Positions 49,355 to 61,210 of a stretch of 64,000 bases of DNA are shown here, in pieces (position 1 is the first letter of the stretch; each line of letters starts with the position of its first letter). The position numbers and the translations under genes were made by a program. The notes under the pieces are model-generated. The model saw nothing but the letters and a program-made list of their open reading frames with translations. It did no database searches and was not told where the DNA came from. Source of the DNA: Alisma plantago-aquatica. Lineage: Eukaryota; Streptophyta; Magnoliopsida; Alismatales; Alismataceae. The stretch lies in assembly GCA_963693085.1 (NCBI GenBank), contig OY856410.1:891139835-891203834 (forward strand). Reading direction: 5' to 3'.

Positions 49355-50998
49355 CTAGGTTTTAGGGATCCAAGCTAACTCATCATTCTTTTTCTTATAT
49401 GGGCATGAAAATGAATAATGTCCAAGACGCATGCAATAATGACAACTAATAGCATCAACTTCATTTCTCTTTCTAGGAATTGTGTTCCTAGGTACAAATA
49501 TTATCTTGGATGCTTTAACTCTTTTAGGTTTATTTCTCCTTGGATCGTATCCTAATCCTCTTCTTACATTATAACTAGATGAGTTTCTCAGAATATTTTC
49601 AAGTATGTCATTTCCTCTTAACTCATTTACATTTCTTTGTAACTTAGCAATATCTTTCTTTGCCTGATCTAAATTGGATGCTAGAGAGTTTCTTTCTTTG
49701 ACAACCTCATCATAATCTAAATGTGAACATAGAATAGGTTGTTTCTGAATATCATTTACTTGAGTTTGCAAATTTGACTTTTCTAAGGAAAGAAGATTGC
49801 AATTTGCTTCTACCGATTTTAACTTAAGAGCATAATCTTCATTTTCCTTTTTGAGATTTTCATTTTCGGATACAAGAGCAAGAAGATTAGCATTTAAATC
49901 TTTATTTGCTTTCTTAAGTTTCTTCTTGCACTCAATATATTTCTCATGAGTATCTTGAAGACTAGCAATTATATCTTCTTTTGGTAGATCATAAAGACTT
50001 ACCTCTTCTTCGCCTTCATTTGTTGTAGCAATGAGGCATTCTACTTCTCCATCATCGCTATCGTCACTTGAATCATCCCATGCAGCTCGATATGCTTTTT
50101 CTTTCTTTTTGTGAGATGATTTCTTCCCTTTCTTGAGTTTTGGACATTCACCTTTCATATGTCCTTTCTTGCCACATTCAAAGCACCTAGAAGAAGAAAC
50201 ACTAGAAATTTTATTTGTTTTAAAACTTTTATATTGCTTACCATTTACAATGAGAGTTTCTTCTTCACTATCATCTTCACTTGTGTCATGATTGACTTTA
50301 GTTGATGCTTTGAATGCAATATCCTTCTTTTTCCCATGTTGGCGTTCATGTTCTCTCCTTTCTTCCTCTTCTAGATCTGCCTCATGAGCTTCTAGATTGC
50401 CGATGAGTTGCTCCATTTTGAGTCGAGTGAGGTCATTTGCTTCTGCAATGGCTGTCACCTTCGGCTTGTATTTTGGAGGAAGTGATCGAAGGATTTTTGA
50501 TACCTGATCTTCCTCAAGAACAGGTTTTCCTAGGGCACTTAAACTATTAACAATAGTAGAGAATTTTGAAAACATTTCACTAATAGACTCATTAGGATCC
50601 ATACGAAAATGTTCAAACTTTGTTTTAAGCATGCTAACTTTGGAATTTCTAACTTGGGTTGTACCCTCATAGGTTATAGATAGTTTATGCCAAATGTCAT
50701 AAGATGTATCACAATTTGATATTCTATTAAATTCTCCTACTGAAATAGAACAATATAAAATACTTACAGCTTTTGCATTCATTTGGGCTAGTTTTACCGT
50801 ATTTGCATCCCATTCCGCAACTTCGTTTTGAGGAAGCACATATGGAGTAGACACCATTCTCCATAACTCCCAGTTGATTCCTTGGAAGTAGAATTGCATC
50901 CTCCTCTTCCAATATTGGTAGTTTGTTCCATCGAACGCCGGCGGCCTAGCAACAAGAGTCCCTTCAATGTTGAGGTTGTTGAGCATTCCATCACCCAT
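49355..50998 (-). CDS. gag polyprotein of D (UBN2/DUF4219-type, two zinc knuckles)
   Basis: 547 intact codons. The N-terminus has the copia gag start PPAFDGTNYQYWKRRM (about residues 18-33), followed by the capsid-like UBN2 domain (YDIWHKLSITYEGTTQVRNS, MDPNESISEMFSKF, ILRSLPPKYKPKVTAI; about residues 100-190). Then a charged acidic/lysine-rich stretch, a CCHC knuckle CFECGKKGHMKGEC (about residues 270-283), and long heptad-like coiled coil (about 340-470, KKANKDLNANL and NLQTQVNDIQKQ). Near the end is a second knuckle-like CHYCMRLGHYSFSC (about 517-530). It stops at IPKT, where copia pol would normally continue. Start chosen at 50998, about 35 bp after the primer site. Likely packages element RNA in particles using another element's enzymes. 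Confidence 0.9.
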   Translation of the reverse strand: MGDGMLNNLNIEGTLVARPPAFDGTNYQYWKRRMQFYFQGINWELWRMVSTPYVLPQNEVAEWDANTVKLAQMNAKAVSILYCSISVGEFNRISNCDTSYDIWHKLSITYEGTTQVRNSKVSMLKTKFEHFRMDPNESISEMFSKFSTIVNSLSALGKPVLEEDQVSKILRSLPPKYKPKVTAIAEANDLTRLKMEQLIGNLEAHEADLEEEERREHERQHGKKKDIAFKASTKVNHDTSEDDSEEETLIVNGKQYKSFKTNKISSVSSSRCFECGKKGHMKGECPKLKKGKKSSHKKKEKAYRAAWDDSSDDSDDGEVECLIATTNEGEEEVSLYDLPKEDIIASLQDTHEKYIECKKKLKKANKDLNANLLALVSENENLKKENEDYALKLKSVEANCNLLSLEKSNLQTQVNDIQKQPILCSHLDYDEVVKERNSLASNLDQAKKDIAKLQRNVNELRGNDILENILRNSSSYNVRRGLGYDPRRNKPKRVKASKIIFVPRNTIPRKRNEVDAISCHYCMRLGHYSFSCPYKKKNDELAWIPKT

Positions 50999-51047
50999 TT
51001 CTTCAAGACCTTGTTAGGGTTCCTTGAAGCCTTGCTCTGATACCAAT

Positions 51048-52465
51048 TGAAAACTACTAGAGGGGGGGTGAATAGAGTTTTATAGATAATTTAACAATTA
51101 TTGAACTCAAACAACCACAATGAAGATATTGGACAAGAAGACACAGGGTTTAGAGTGGTTCCAACTATAGCAAATACTATAGCCGTCAGTCCACTACCCG
51201 GTTGCTTACCCAACTGGGATTTGAAAAGAAATTTATTTTATTACCTCACAAGGACTTTACATAAAATACAATTTCTTTTCCCAAACCCTTCAAAAAGCCT
51301 TCACCTAGAAGTAATCGCCCAACCTTGAAGCAGCCTTCCCTTGAAGTAGGTGCACCAACTCCCGTTGCACCAGCCTTCTGAAGTATCTTCCCGTGCGATA
51401 GCCTTCTTGAAGTAGCTTGAAGTCCCCTTCTCCACCTGAGAAGTCAACCCTCTCCAATCCGCAGCCTCCAACCCTAGGAGTAGCAAGGAGAGTACCAAAG
51501 ATAAAAAGGAACAAGAAGGAAAAATAGAAATTACAATACCGTTGTAAGCACAAGGCTTGATTTTCCTATATCAAGCGTATATATCTCCTAACCAATGTGT
51601 ATGACAATGTGATTGTAGTGGATAGGAGATACTAGCCTATAGGACACGAAATGGGAGCAATAGGAATGAATGGCAAGTGTAGGAATTGCTCTATTGCTCT
51701 AAAACAGATTGCAAGTGTGTATTCAAGCTCAAGTATAGCACAAGTATATCTTAGGTATCTTTTGGTGTCCTAAGGCATGTCCTATTTATAGGAGTGGCCT
51801 ATGGATACTTAAGGACGTTCTAGACAACTTCTAGGGGCTTCTAAGTGCTTAACTAGTCGTTAGATATAAGTTAGGTGCATTAGTAACGGCTAGTTACTTT
51901 ATTCTGCAGTTGCTGTCAGAGACCATCTCGGTCGACAATTTGTCGACCGAGATACCTTCTCGGTCGAAGTTTTGTCGACCGACAGGCTCTCTGGATCAAC
52001 GTTCATTTGCAACTGCCAACTACTTTGTTAGCTGTGTCTAACGGCTACTTAGGTCAATCTCGGTCGAGAAGTTTGTCGACCGAGAGTGTCTCGGTCGAGG
52101 AGTGTGGTCGACCGAGATTGACTCTGTTTTCAATCTTTTAATTAACCACTAAGCATGTGTATGAGTGTGCATATGTGATCCTATTTGAAGGGGATGACCT
52201 ATCTAAGTGTGGTGATTAGCTAGGAAGATCCAACGCTTGATTTACATGCAATCTAAGTACTTGTACATTATATATTTGTACAAGTTTTTACAACAGTGAT
52301 TACATTGCATGGAAATATAAATATGTAAGCTTTTTGGATTTTCCCTAGTTGCTTTGTCATCCACTTTAATCCTGCACACTCAAGTAGCACGTTAGATCAA
52401 CAAGAATGAAATGTTTGTCATCATCGAAACAAAGGGATTTATCATAATGTCCAATTTATCCAACA
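51048..52465 (-). repeat. 5' LTR of D
   Basis: 1418 bp. Minus-strand TATA-like TATAAATAGG at 51781-51790. Upstream of it (51925-52118) lies a cluster of four CGGTCGA..TCGACCG inverted repeats. Confidence 0.9.
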
Positions 52466-52470
52466 CTTTC

Positions 52471-53207
52471 TTAGGATCAAATATGAAAATATATGTTGAA
52501 GCCTTGCATTCCTTTTGTACATGTTAGTTGGTAGAAAATATACATGTTTTTCATATTCCTTCTAAAAATGATAAGATGTTCTACTACTCGATTATTGCTA
52601 CCTTAATTGCTTAGATGATAATAACTGCATTTCTCATATCATTTAGATAATTATGCTTAGCATGATTTATAGATTTACTTCTTGTTCTTCCTTATCATAT
52701 ATATGTGATTATAGTGGCTTGCAGAGAGTTATGTCTCCTGTTGGGACATCAGTCTCCCCCAAGGGTTTTTCTCTTCTATTAGGTAGTTATGGATGAAGAG
52801 GTGGAGGACATGTAGCCAAAGAGGAACAGAAAGGAGAGTGGTATCTATGAAGGTTATAGATGTCTTGAGTTCCTTGTAGTAGAGTCCTGTGTGTTGTCCA
52901 TGTACACTCAAGTTCTTGGGAGATGTTCTCACGTGTGTCGTCATTTTGATGTTTGGGCATGTATGCCTTATTGTTGTGGCAAGTTTGTACTAGTTTAAAG
53001 ATAGGCACAATTAATATGTATGCTCTCTTATGAGGAATTGTAAAACAAGTGATAATGTTATGGATTCACATGTAAAAGTTTTCTTGATCTGGAATAAATG
53101 AAAATGTGGTTTTAGTTTCCTCTGATTTTGGAAATCTAGGTGAATAGTGTTTGTCTTCCGCATATGTTTTTGAGTAATCTCATTGGTTTGTGACATGGGG
53201 TGTCACA
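52471..53207 (+). repeat. 3' section of solo LTR C
   Basis: Resembles the last ~740 bp of the B LTR in block order: the GAGAGTTAT...GGGACA box (52727-52752), an ATGGATGAAGAGG region, GAGTCCTGTGTGTTGTC, then a T-rich tail and the LTR end. Confidence 0.7.
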
Positions 53208-53241
53208 GAATGTATAGACTTCCTTATAAGAAATCCAACCA

Positions 53242-53262
53242 ATATATATATATATATATATC
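53242..53262. repeat. (AT)10 microsatellite
   Basis: Uninterrupted AT dinucleotide run 35 bp to the right of the C target duplication. Confidence 0.9.
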
Positions 53263-54480
53263 ACACATTTATGTGACTCCTTGTTGTAAGTTTAGCTTGT
53301 GGAAACCGGCTACACGAAATGAGATTACTCAAAATCAAAACATCAATCATGTATTTATTGTAGAATATGATACAACAATTGATAACATATATTCTTTACA
53401 AGTATATTATGTAACTAGATCAATTAAGTCTAATAATTTAGCAAGTAGGAGAACTATGTAGAGTCTAACAATCAACATATTTAGATAAAGATATAGAAAA
53501 ATATAACTGAATAGATACATATATGAATCACATGTAAAACTTTCAGGAATAGAAAATAATAACATCATACAATGCAATTTGACAAATAACCTTAAATTGA
53601 TACACTACATGGCTCAATCATATATTTTGTTAGACCTTAGATTCTTTGAGGCATGCCATTCAAACTAGTAGCTAACCCCCTATGAAGTCAAAATCAGCCT
53701 CGTATAAGATCATAAGATGGCTTAAATCCTAAATATGTCTTCCCTCAGTTAGTGCGCGTGACAAAATATAGTGTCACAATGGTCCAACATACCACTGGAC
53801 CGGTTAATGTGGATCAAAATTTGTGGGCACCCATTAGTCCACCTGTTTAAATTGAATTTGGTGATGAAATTTGCCACCCACTAAAACTCACCCAAACCTG
53901 TAACCACTCATTTATATAGTGTGCTTCATCAGTAACCCATGGGTGACCCAATTAACTGAAGGTAATATAGTTATACACATATATACGCGCACACCACTAA
54001 GAAATATTTCCAATTCCATACAAGTTAAATCTTTGTGTTTGATTGTATTAATTCATTTGCATTTATTCTATGTTTGCAATAGACAACAATAAACACTTGT
54101 AATATAAGGAATGTCTAATGTAAAATGAAAAATATATGTGGTGTTTTTGTGATATTTTTATGTATAAAAACTACAATAATTTCTTCTATTTTACATTGGA
54201 AAATAATATCTAGTAGTAGGTGCTACCTATTTTTCTTTTAATTTTGTATAAACATAAGTAATACATTGGTTTGATGTTAAACATAGTACTTGGTTTCTTT
54301 GCACCATATTTGACATCCAAAACATATTTATAAGATGTTACTATTGTTTTTTTTAGAATTAAGAAGAAACTAGCAACTGTTTTTTTATTAGACACATTTA
54401 TGTGGGCATCTATAGGTCAATCAGGAACATGTTGTGTCAATTTGGGAGTGATTTTCTTCCAATCATTTAAAAGTGAGTAT

Positions 54481-54535
54481 GTTTGACCCGTACCTGCAAT
54501 GATCTAATGTTTGAGCCGTACCTGCAATGATCCAA
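54481..54535 (+). repeat. 28-bp tandem duplication
   Basis: GTTTGACCCGTACCTGCAAT.. occurs twice with a 28-bp period and two substitutions (ACC/AGC, TCT/TCC), followed by ACCCAACCC-type sequence. Confidence 0.8.
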
Positions 54536-57500
54536 CCCAAACCCAACCCACCCATCTATTTGATAGACTATCTACCAGTAGGGGGACAATAGCCATCTGC
54601 TAAAAGCCTGGTCTGTCCTGGCTACATAGGCCATGGCACCAAAAACTCTAATATACAACTCTCAAATTTGAGCTACAACCACAATTTATCTCTATTTCTT
54701 ATATATATGAGACACATAATCAAGTACTCTCAACCATCTTAAATTTAGGATGATGAAGATAATCCTCCTCAACCACATATACTCAATAATAAATGAATCT
54801 GAACACCTTCTCACAACTATATCATTACTACTATTGCTTGTTTCATTATCCATGAGTTCTAACATTGGGTTTTATACGCATAGGGAACTACATCACTAGG
54901 GTTACACTTGACTAATTAAGACAACTATTCATTGTTTGACCGCATCAAACAATTTACATACAAAACACCAAGATATTTTTGTGCAATAAAACATTTGTTT
55001 CTATTTCAGAATATGTAAAATAGATAAAACAATTCTAAGTTACTCAACCATGATATACCTAACTATCATTGGCCATAAAGAGGTCAAAAACATCAAATTA
55101 GGGCACATGAAAGCCCAATTTCCATTAAGGCTATAACTGTAAAGAGTGGGACCCAATGAGGAATACACTCAAATGGTACAATACAAAAGCCCTGTTATAA
55201 TAATGGAGCAGAAACAAAACTATTAAAAATCTTCATTATGGTTCATTTACATTTTTTCCTCACCATAAATGGTGGTATAAGTAGATATAATAAATCTAAT
55301 CACATGTAAGATATGTAAAGGTTCACTCAGGCATTCCAAGTTATCCTTAGGTCCAATACTATTTATAACATCTTTGTTCAGCCTTGTCTTTTAGTGTACC
55401 TAAACTTGGGTGGAAGGGAGAATGACCCAGAAAATTAGAAACAAAGAAAAGATTAGCAAGGTTGAGTATGTACATATAATGAACACATTGCATTATATTG
55501 GGTTAAAAGTACGAAAAGAGATGTTCCCACAAGAAGAGGGTGATTAAGATTAGGTAAGTTTAAAAGAATCTGGAGGAATGAGGCATATTAAAATTTAGAT
55601 CATGATAATGAGAATAAAAGTGTCTTGCCATAACAGTTAACCATAATTTCAATATAAAAAATAAACATTTTCATGCAAAACAATGTAAACTAAATATATC
55701 TAAAACTAGGCAATAACATCATAGGATCATGGGCCTAAAAGAAATAGGGATGGAACGCACACCCTAGGAAGAATATGTGTGCCTTATGTAAGTATAGTTG
55801 TACTTAAGTACCACTATTCTAGATATTCTAGTCAAAAAGTAGCATGCATAAATTGAGTGGCAAGACTATCATTTTAGCCAGTTTCACATGAAAGACATTC
55901 ACAACAGGTGACGTCCAAAGACCCATTATAAAAGAATAATTCAATTGAATTGAAATTAGGAAATATGAGTGTCCAACAACTAGATTTTTTACTAAAATAA
56001 TAGTTCAAGAGATGCCTCATTTAATGAATATAGGTTTAGTCAAGTAATGCCCAAAATAAAATACATGATTTACATACCTGATCTTCAAGACTAGTGGATA
56101 ACTCAACAGGGGCATACTTAGTCCATGAAGTCAAGCTTCCACCTTAAGAACACACTGGGTATGTTAGGCAAACTAAAGTGAACTTGTGTATACTTCCTAG
56201 TATAGATTTTCATATTTTTCTTATCCTAGTCTTGATCACTTAATGACATATTAGGGTTTTATTCTTAAGTAGATGTATGATTCATTAAATATTTGTTTTA
56301 GCTCTAATATCTATCTTTAGATATACATATCTCAATATTTCTAGGTAACATATATGTGTTTGGGAGTAATTTGTATTCCTTTGATTTAGATCTTGTAGTC
56401 TTATTCTCCCTATATTTATTATATGGCTCAGGTTTAGTCAACTAGGGTTGAGTATACATTGTGCATTAGGTGCATTTATCGAGAGGCTCTAACTAAAAGA
56501 ATTTAGGGTTCAAGTCTCATGTATAGTTATATTCTAAATACAAGAATACCTCATGTTATGTGAAATCAACAATATACATTATCATAATGCATTTTGATAC
56601 ATGTGACTGGTCATAATATACATGCTCTTTCTCTCCTATAACATTTTATTCAAAGTGAGCCAATTATAGGTAGATATATCTCTACATTCTTATTGTGCTT
56701 CTAATCACCTTCGGATATAGGTTTATACTTATAGGATCTTAATGCATAACGAGAATGTGATCAGTATCTAGGATTTGTGCAATGGTATTTATTTATTATT
56801 TTGTCACACCTGTACTAAAAAACATTCTTTTTTATTACTATTGATCTAATAAGAACTAGATAAGACATAAAATAGCTTAGATTATCACCATAACCATGTT
56901 CTGTATAGTAAATTTTAATTATTCCTTAGGATCTTTTCTAATATAAATTTATAGGTTGATTCTCCAAAATTAGGAGTTGTACAGACATCATTTTTATTCA
57001 CAAACACAAGGTTTAATAGATCATTATTCAATAATAGGGACCCTTACTAAATGGCACACAAAAAAGGTATTTATTGTCTTATGATGCATTAATCTCGGTA
57101 CTTATGTGTGTCTATGTGTGTATATAAGGAGCAAGATGACATAGATAACTAGATACTCTTTGAGTATCATCTAATTAGCCAAGTCAACTAAATGAAATGA
57201 AACTTATAGGAAATTATAAACGTGTAGATAGGGTTTTCCTGGAAATGGCCCTTGATAGATCCTCAATTGCATGCATTGAATATTTTCCCTCACTTAGATC
57301 CCATTGGAGGTGCTTCTCCATGGTTTCGAGGTTTTGGTGGCTTTAAGGGATTATGTAGTTCTTGTCATGCATATTAGGATGATGAAAAACAAGTAGGGGA
57401 CATGAATCAGACCCTACACAAGATCAAGCTACTAGCACCATCATTAGTAGATTCTAACAGTGGTGATGTTCTCTAGTGGTGTGAACTGAGTAGCAGAGAG

Positions 57501-58799
57501 GGAGGGGGTACATGTGACGACGTTCTTGCATAGTGTGAATGAATGATGAAGGATTATGGCTTCCAGGGTTCCTTGTACTGCCAAGGAACATGGAGGAGAA
57601 AGGAGGAGGAGAGGGAGTAGTGAAATACAGTTTGATCCGACCTTAGTAGTTGTTGATGTGCAGTATACATGGAGCCATTGTCGTTGGGTGCACAGGGCTA
57701 AGGGAGGAGACTTTGTCGTGGGATAATGGAGCTTTCCTTGGAGTGAGTTGCAGGAGGATGTAGAGAGTATGTTGTTGCATTGTAGGTTAACAAGTAGCAT
57801 GCATGGACCTTGGTGCTTGCAAGAAGTTACTTTTTGTTGCTTGATCATTGGGCACATGATGATGAAGTGTTGGTTTTGGCTATGTAAATGGTGGCACTTC
57901 CTTGTAGGTTCACGGGTGATTCTGTGAATATGGACATGGTGGTGATGTGAGCTTTTATTCGTAGGTCATCATCGAAAATGATTTCGTCAGCATACATGAC
58001 ATTGGTGGTGTTGGTGTGGAGACTAGTGTAAGAAGGAGATGAGATAGATGTGGTTAGGACAATGAAAGGAAGGAAGAAAGGCAGGAGAAGAGGGACAATG
58101 TCAGTCCTCTTGTCACACAACTTCTATGTACTAGGGGGTGGAGAGCTTACGACTAGGGTTTGCATAATAGTGTGGGATGGGCAAGAAAGAGAAGAAGAGG
58201 GAGGCTGCAGAAGGGGTAAAGAAGAAGAGTTGTAGAGAAGAGGATAAAAGGTCATCGATCCACAATTTGCGCCCAAGGTCATGGACCAAGACAAGCGACC
58301 AAGAAGGAGCAGGTGTGTGGTAGGAACTAGCTGTGTAAATTATTGGAGAAATGAGGCATTATATGAATAAAAGGGAAATGGTCGATGATGGCAGTCAAGT
58401 GTAAATATCGAGTGTGTTATTATGTATTAAAGTTATACCTTTCAATCAATTAATTGTAGAGGAAATTGAAATATTTGATTGGTATGGAAATTAGTAGGTC
58501 GGCTATTTGGGATGTGAAGAACCAAACTATAAAAATAATTTTATACTTTGAATTTATTTAGTATTATATTTAATTATTTTTGTATTCAACATCCATTTAA
58601 TGTAATTACTTGGCTTAATTACTCAATTCTGACCTTTAAACATACATTGTATCATCATTATTATTTTATATTCCTAGGACTAGTCTAGAGTGCCAAATTA
58701 GTGGCAAACCTATTGTTTTGGTATAATTGTGCATTATGTCTTGTTATGAATGTTTTATTATTATTATTTTAATTTTACTATCAATTATTAAGGGTATTT

Positions 58800-58960
58800 G
58801 GGATTAAGAGAGAAAGATTTCTCCCCCTCCCCTCTCCCACACTTGTGGCAGAGGTTGAACGCCTGGGAGGGAGGTAAATCAAGGTGGCAACTGGGATTCA
58901 AACATAGGTCTCTTTGTTAGGGGACATCGTGCTTGATCACTTGAGCCACTCCTTTTCGGC
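58800..58960 (-). mobile_element. tRNA-derived SINE
   Basis: 161 bp flanked by a 13-bp duplication ATTAAGGGTATTT (58787-58799 and 58961-58973). On the minus strand the head carries a tRNA-like A box (TGGCTCAAGTGATCAAGC) and, about 35 bp on, a B box (GTTTGAATCCC), the internal RNA polymerase III promoter. It then continues with an unrelated body ending in a pyrimidine-rich tail (CTTTCTCTCTTAATCCC). The 13-bp duplication and short size fit SINE insertion by a LINE machinery. I do not know the family name. Confidence 0.82.
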
Positions 58961-59222
58961 ATTAAGGGTATTTATATACACATAATACTAATTGTCTACA
59001 AGGATTCATAATATACTTGATACTAGGGGAAGAGATATTATACATTTACATAATCAAATGGGGGCCTAGAAGTAGGGAGGTTACACATATATACTCAGAT
59101 TTGAGTATGTTACAATAATAGGGATAACTACTCATCAAAATCTCCTGACCATCTGAAATTTTTTACATAGCTTCACAAAGCATCAACAAGATAGAACCAA
59201 AATATTAGCTTGAGACCATACT

Positions 59223-59790
59223 TGTTGGCTTTTTAGATATGCCACACTCAAATTTTAGTGATGAAAATATTTCCCAAATGGTATTACTAACATGTGTATT
59301 AAGTATTTCAGGTGATCAGAGAACTATGTCAAGATCCAACTACAAAGATTATGCAATTCTATATGTTTGGATTCTTGCAGGACAAGTTGTACCATGAATA
59401 TAATTGTATAAATGCTTTTTTGTACAACTTGATATATATGATGTAGGGACAAGTGATGATCTTCCAAAATCTACAAAAAAACCTATCCTAAGCTCACATG
59501 AAGACTTTAGGATCAATAGGTTTCATATGACTCTCTAATAGGACCTCACATAAATTGAAAATCTTTGCACTGAGTCCTTCTAGGTCGACAAACTTATCCA
59601 CCGAGACACACTCAGTCGAAGACTTAGAAAAATTGAGAAATATCCTTGCATATCTAAAGTTCTGAGTCAATCTCGGTCGACAATATTGTCAACCAAATAG
59701 TCGGTCAAAGTAAAGTTCGACCGACAAAGAGTTGTTGTGAGGAGATTGACTGAACTAGCCATTTTTTTACCATTGGAGCATTCGGTTGAG
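59223..59790 (+). repeat. Left LTR of E (3' end uncertain)
   Basis: Aligns with 63203-63760 of the right copy up to about 59790, where the two part. The right LTR continues at least 240 bp more, so the left one is probably truncated. Contains CTCGGTCGACAATATTGTC (59664-59682) and GTTCGACCGAC (59715-59725). Confidence 0.65.
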
Positions 59791-60007
59791 AAAAATCTCT
59801 ACTAAGGATGTGTCATGAGCCCATAAAAGTATCCCAACTTGGCCATTCTTCACACACCACTTCTAGCTCTCATCTTCAAACCTTCTTTGGTGATTTTTCT
59901 ATACTTCCATTCATCTTTGTGAGTTGCACTACACCTCCAAGCTTCTTTCTACTCATTTCTATTCTACTTTTGAGGATTTTTCTCCTTTTATTCCACCACA
60001 ACTTTAA

Positions 60008-61207
60008 ATGGCATCATCTTCACGTGGTGGGAGCAAGAAGAAGCCCACTGGAAAGAAACAAGTTGATCAAGCGATGACCATCAATGACATTGCCTTCATC
60101 AACTCTGTCGCCATAGACTAGTTCTTCACCTTGTCTTCAAGGACACCTCTTCCTAGATGACCGGTGGATGTAGAATTATTCTCACGGTTGATTCAACTTG
60201 TTCCCCTCTTTAAGGTTCAATATCTTGAATAATTTCTTACCCCAAGTTATCATTTTTTGTCATCCCTAGATGTTCATGAGTTCTTCGCTAATCTCACTTG
60301 TACAGACAAAAATGGTTTCTCTTTCACTTTCATGGTAAATGGTAATAACTTTACTTTTGATAAGGACTTTATATGCACTTTTCTAGACATCAAACAAACT
60401 AATTTTACATGCCATATTGATGTCACTACCAAAAATCCTCTATCTGAGTTTTCAAATTATTTATGAGAAGAAATTTCCCTAACTTCTATTAAAGATTTCT
60501 TCTACTCCCTGGTGACAATTATCAAAAGATCAAGAGGAACTATATAGGCCTCTTCTCTCAGTCAAGAAGACCAAATCATCAATACATTATTTGTTCAAAT
60601 ATTCATCCTCAGGCCAACAAAACCAAAATTCATCCATTTCTCTTGTACTTCATATATGCTATCTCAAGAAAATTCCCATTAATTTTGTAAAGCTTCTCTT
60701 TCATGAAATGCTTGAACATAAGGGATCACCACCCTTTTCGGATTTCATATGTCATCTCATTGAACAATCCATTGGTGAACCTCTCTATGAATTAGGCTAC
60801 TCTCAGGACCATCTTCCCCACAAAATTAATCTTCAAACTATTGAAAAATGGGAATTGACTTTGGTAATAAATGGTTTAGAAATGTAGAAGAGGATCCATA
60901 GGAACCTACTCCTCATCCTACTCCACCTTCCTCTTGCACTCAGGAGAATGACTTTGCATATTTCAAAGGTGTTGCCTATCAACTTGGAAAACACATGGAT
61001 TGTCAACACCATGTAATGACATATCTCAATGAAGGCATGCAAGACTTAACACCAAATGTCCCAGATAAATATCCTTCTCATATTTATCTCGGGATCATCC
61101 CTCCATACAACCCAAACTTCAACTATTCACAACCACCAACACCACCCACAGACCTTCATCACAAAAAATTTCTAAATCTCAGCTTCAAGACATTGTTGTC
61201 CACTTAA
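60008..61207 (+). pseudogene. Broken frame resembling the putative plant transposon protein domain
   Basis: Starts ATG at 60008 with a basic Ser/Lys head (SSSRGGSKKKPTGKKQ). In frame are stops at 60119-60121 (TAG), 60158-60160 (TGA) and 60230-60232 (TAA). The frame then continues with LDVHEFFANLTC, FMVNGNNFTFDKDFI and FLDIK. After a further stop and a frame change, ISLVLHICYLKKIPINFVKL, FSDFICHLIEQ and LYELGY follow (60624-60810). The order (EFFANL, then V.G....F, then an INF segment and an LI..LI segment) resembles the plant 'putative plant transposon protein' family found in many non-autonomous LTR elements. Its role is unknown. The call is by pattern memory and would need a profile search. 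Confidence 0.55.
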
Positions 61208-61210
61208 ATT

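Larger units (their letters stand above)
46588..52465 (-). mobile_element. Element D: copia-type TR-GAG element, young
   Basis: Two 1418-bp LTRs (46588-48005 and 51048-52465) with TG...CA ends, flanked by CTTTT (46583-46587) and CTTTC (52466-52470), a 5-bp duplication with one mismatch. Primer site TGGTATCAGAGC on the minus strand (51034-51045) and a strong purine tract CAAAAAGGGGGAGAT (48006-48020). By eye the LTRs differ at about 10 of 1418 positions. The interior holds one intact gag and no pol, fitting the TR-GAG class of non-autonomous LTR elements. Purine tract and gag type point to the SIRE/Maximus side of Ty1/copia. Confidence 0.9.
16785..53207 (+). mobile_element. Element C: solo gypsy LTR split by nested insertions
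   Basis: The LTR starts TGTAAGGCCCATGACC at 16785 and ends GGGGTGTCACA at 53207, with a perfect 5-bp duplication GAATG on both sides (16780-16784 and 53208-53212). Its own DNA is 16785-17354, 43131-46587 and 52471-53207, about 4.76 kb, close to the LTR length of B. Start, end and several internal blocks resemble the LTRs of A and B: TTACCCAAA plus GTGGGGT near the start, and GAGAGTTATGTCTCCTGTTGGGACA near the end. No internal region or second LTR is present between the duplications, so it is a solo LTR formed by LTR-LTR recombination and later invaded by B and D. Confidence 0.85.
53213..58786. other. AT-rich region without recognised gene
   Basis: About 5.6 kb. Contains an (AT)10 microsatellite (53242-53262), a 28-bp tandem duplication (54481-54535), a block rich in ACCCA/CCACC (53805-53960 and 54530-54560), and a somewhat GC-richer stretch at 57440-58310 with open minus-strand frames that show no domain. 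Probably decayed transposon DNA. I see no convincing exon chain. Confidence 0.4.

Noticed and set aside
57444..58120. Two overlapping minus-strand open frames of 137 and 91 codons
   Set aside because: No domain or signal of coding selection that I can recognise. Composition follows a local GC-richer patch and the frames do not join.
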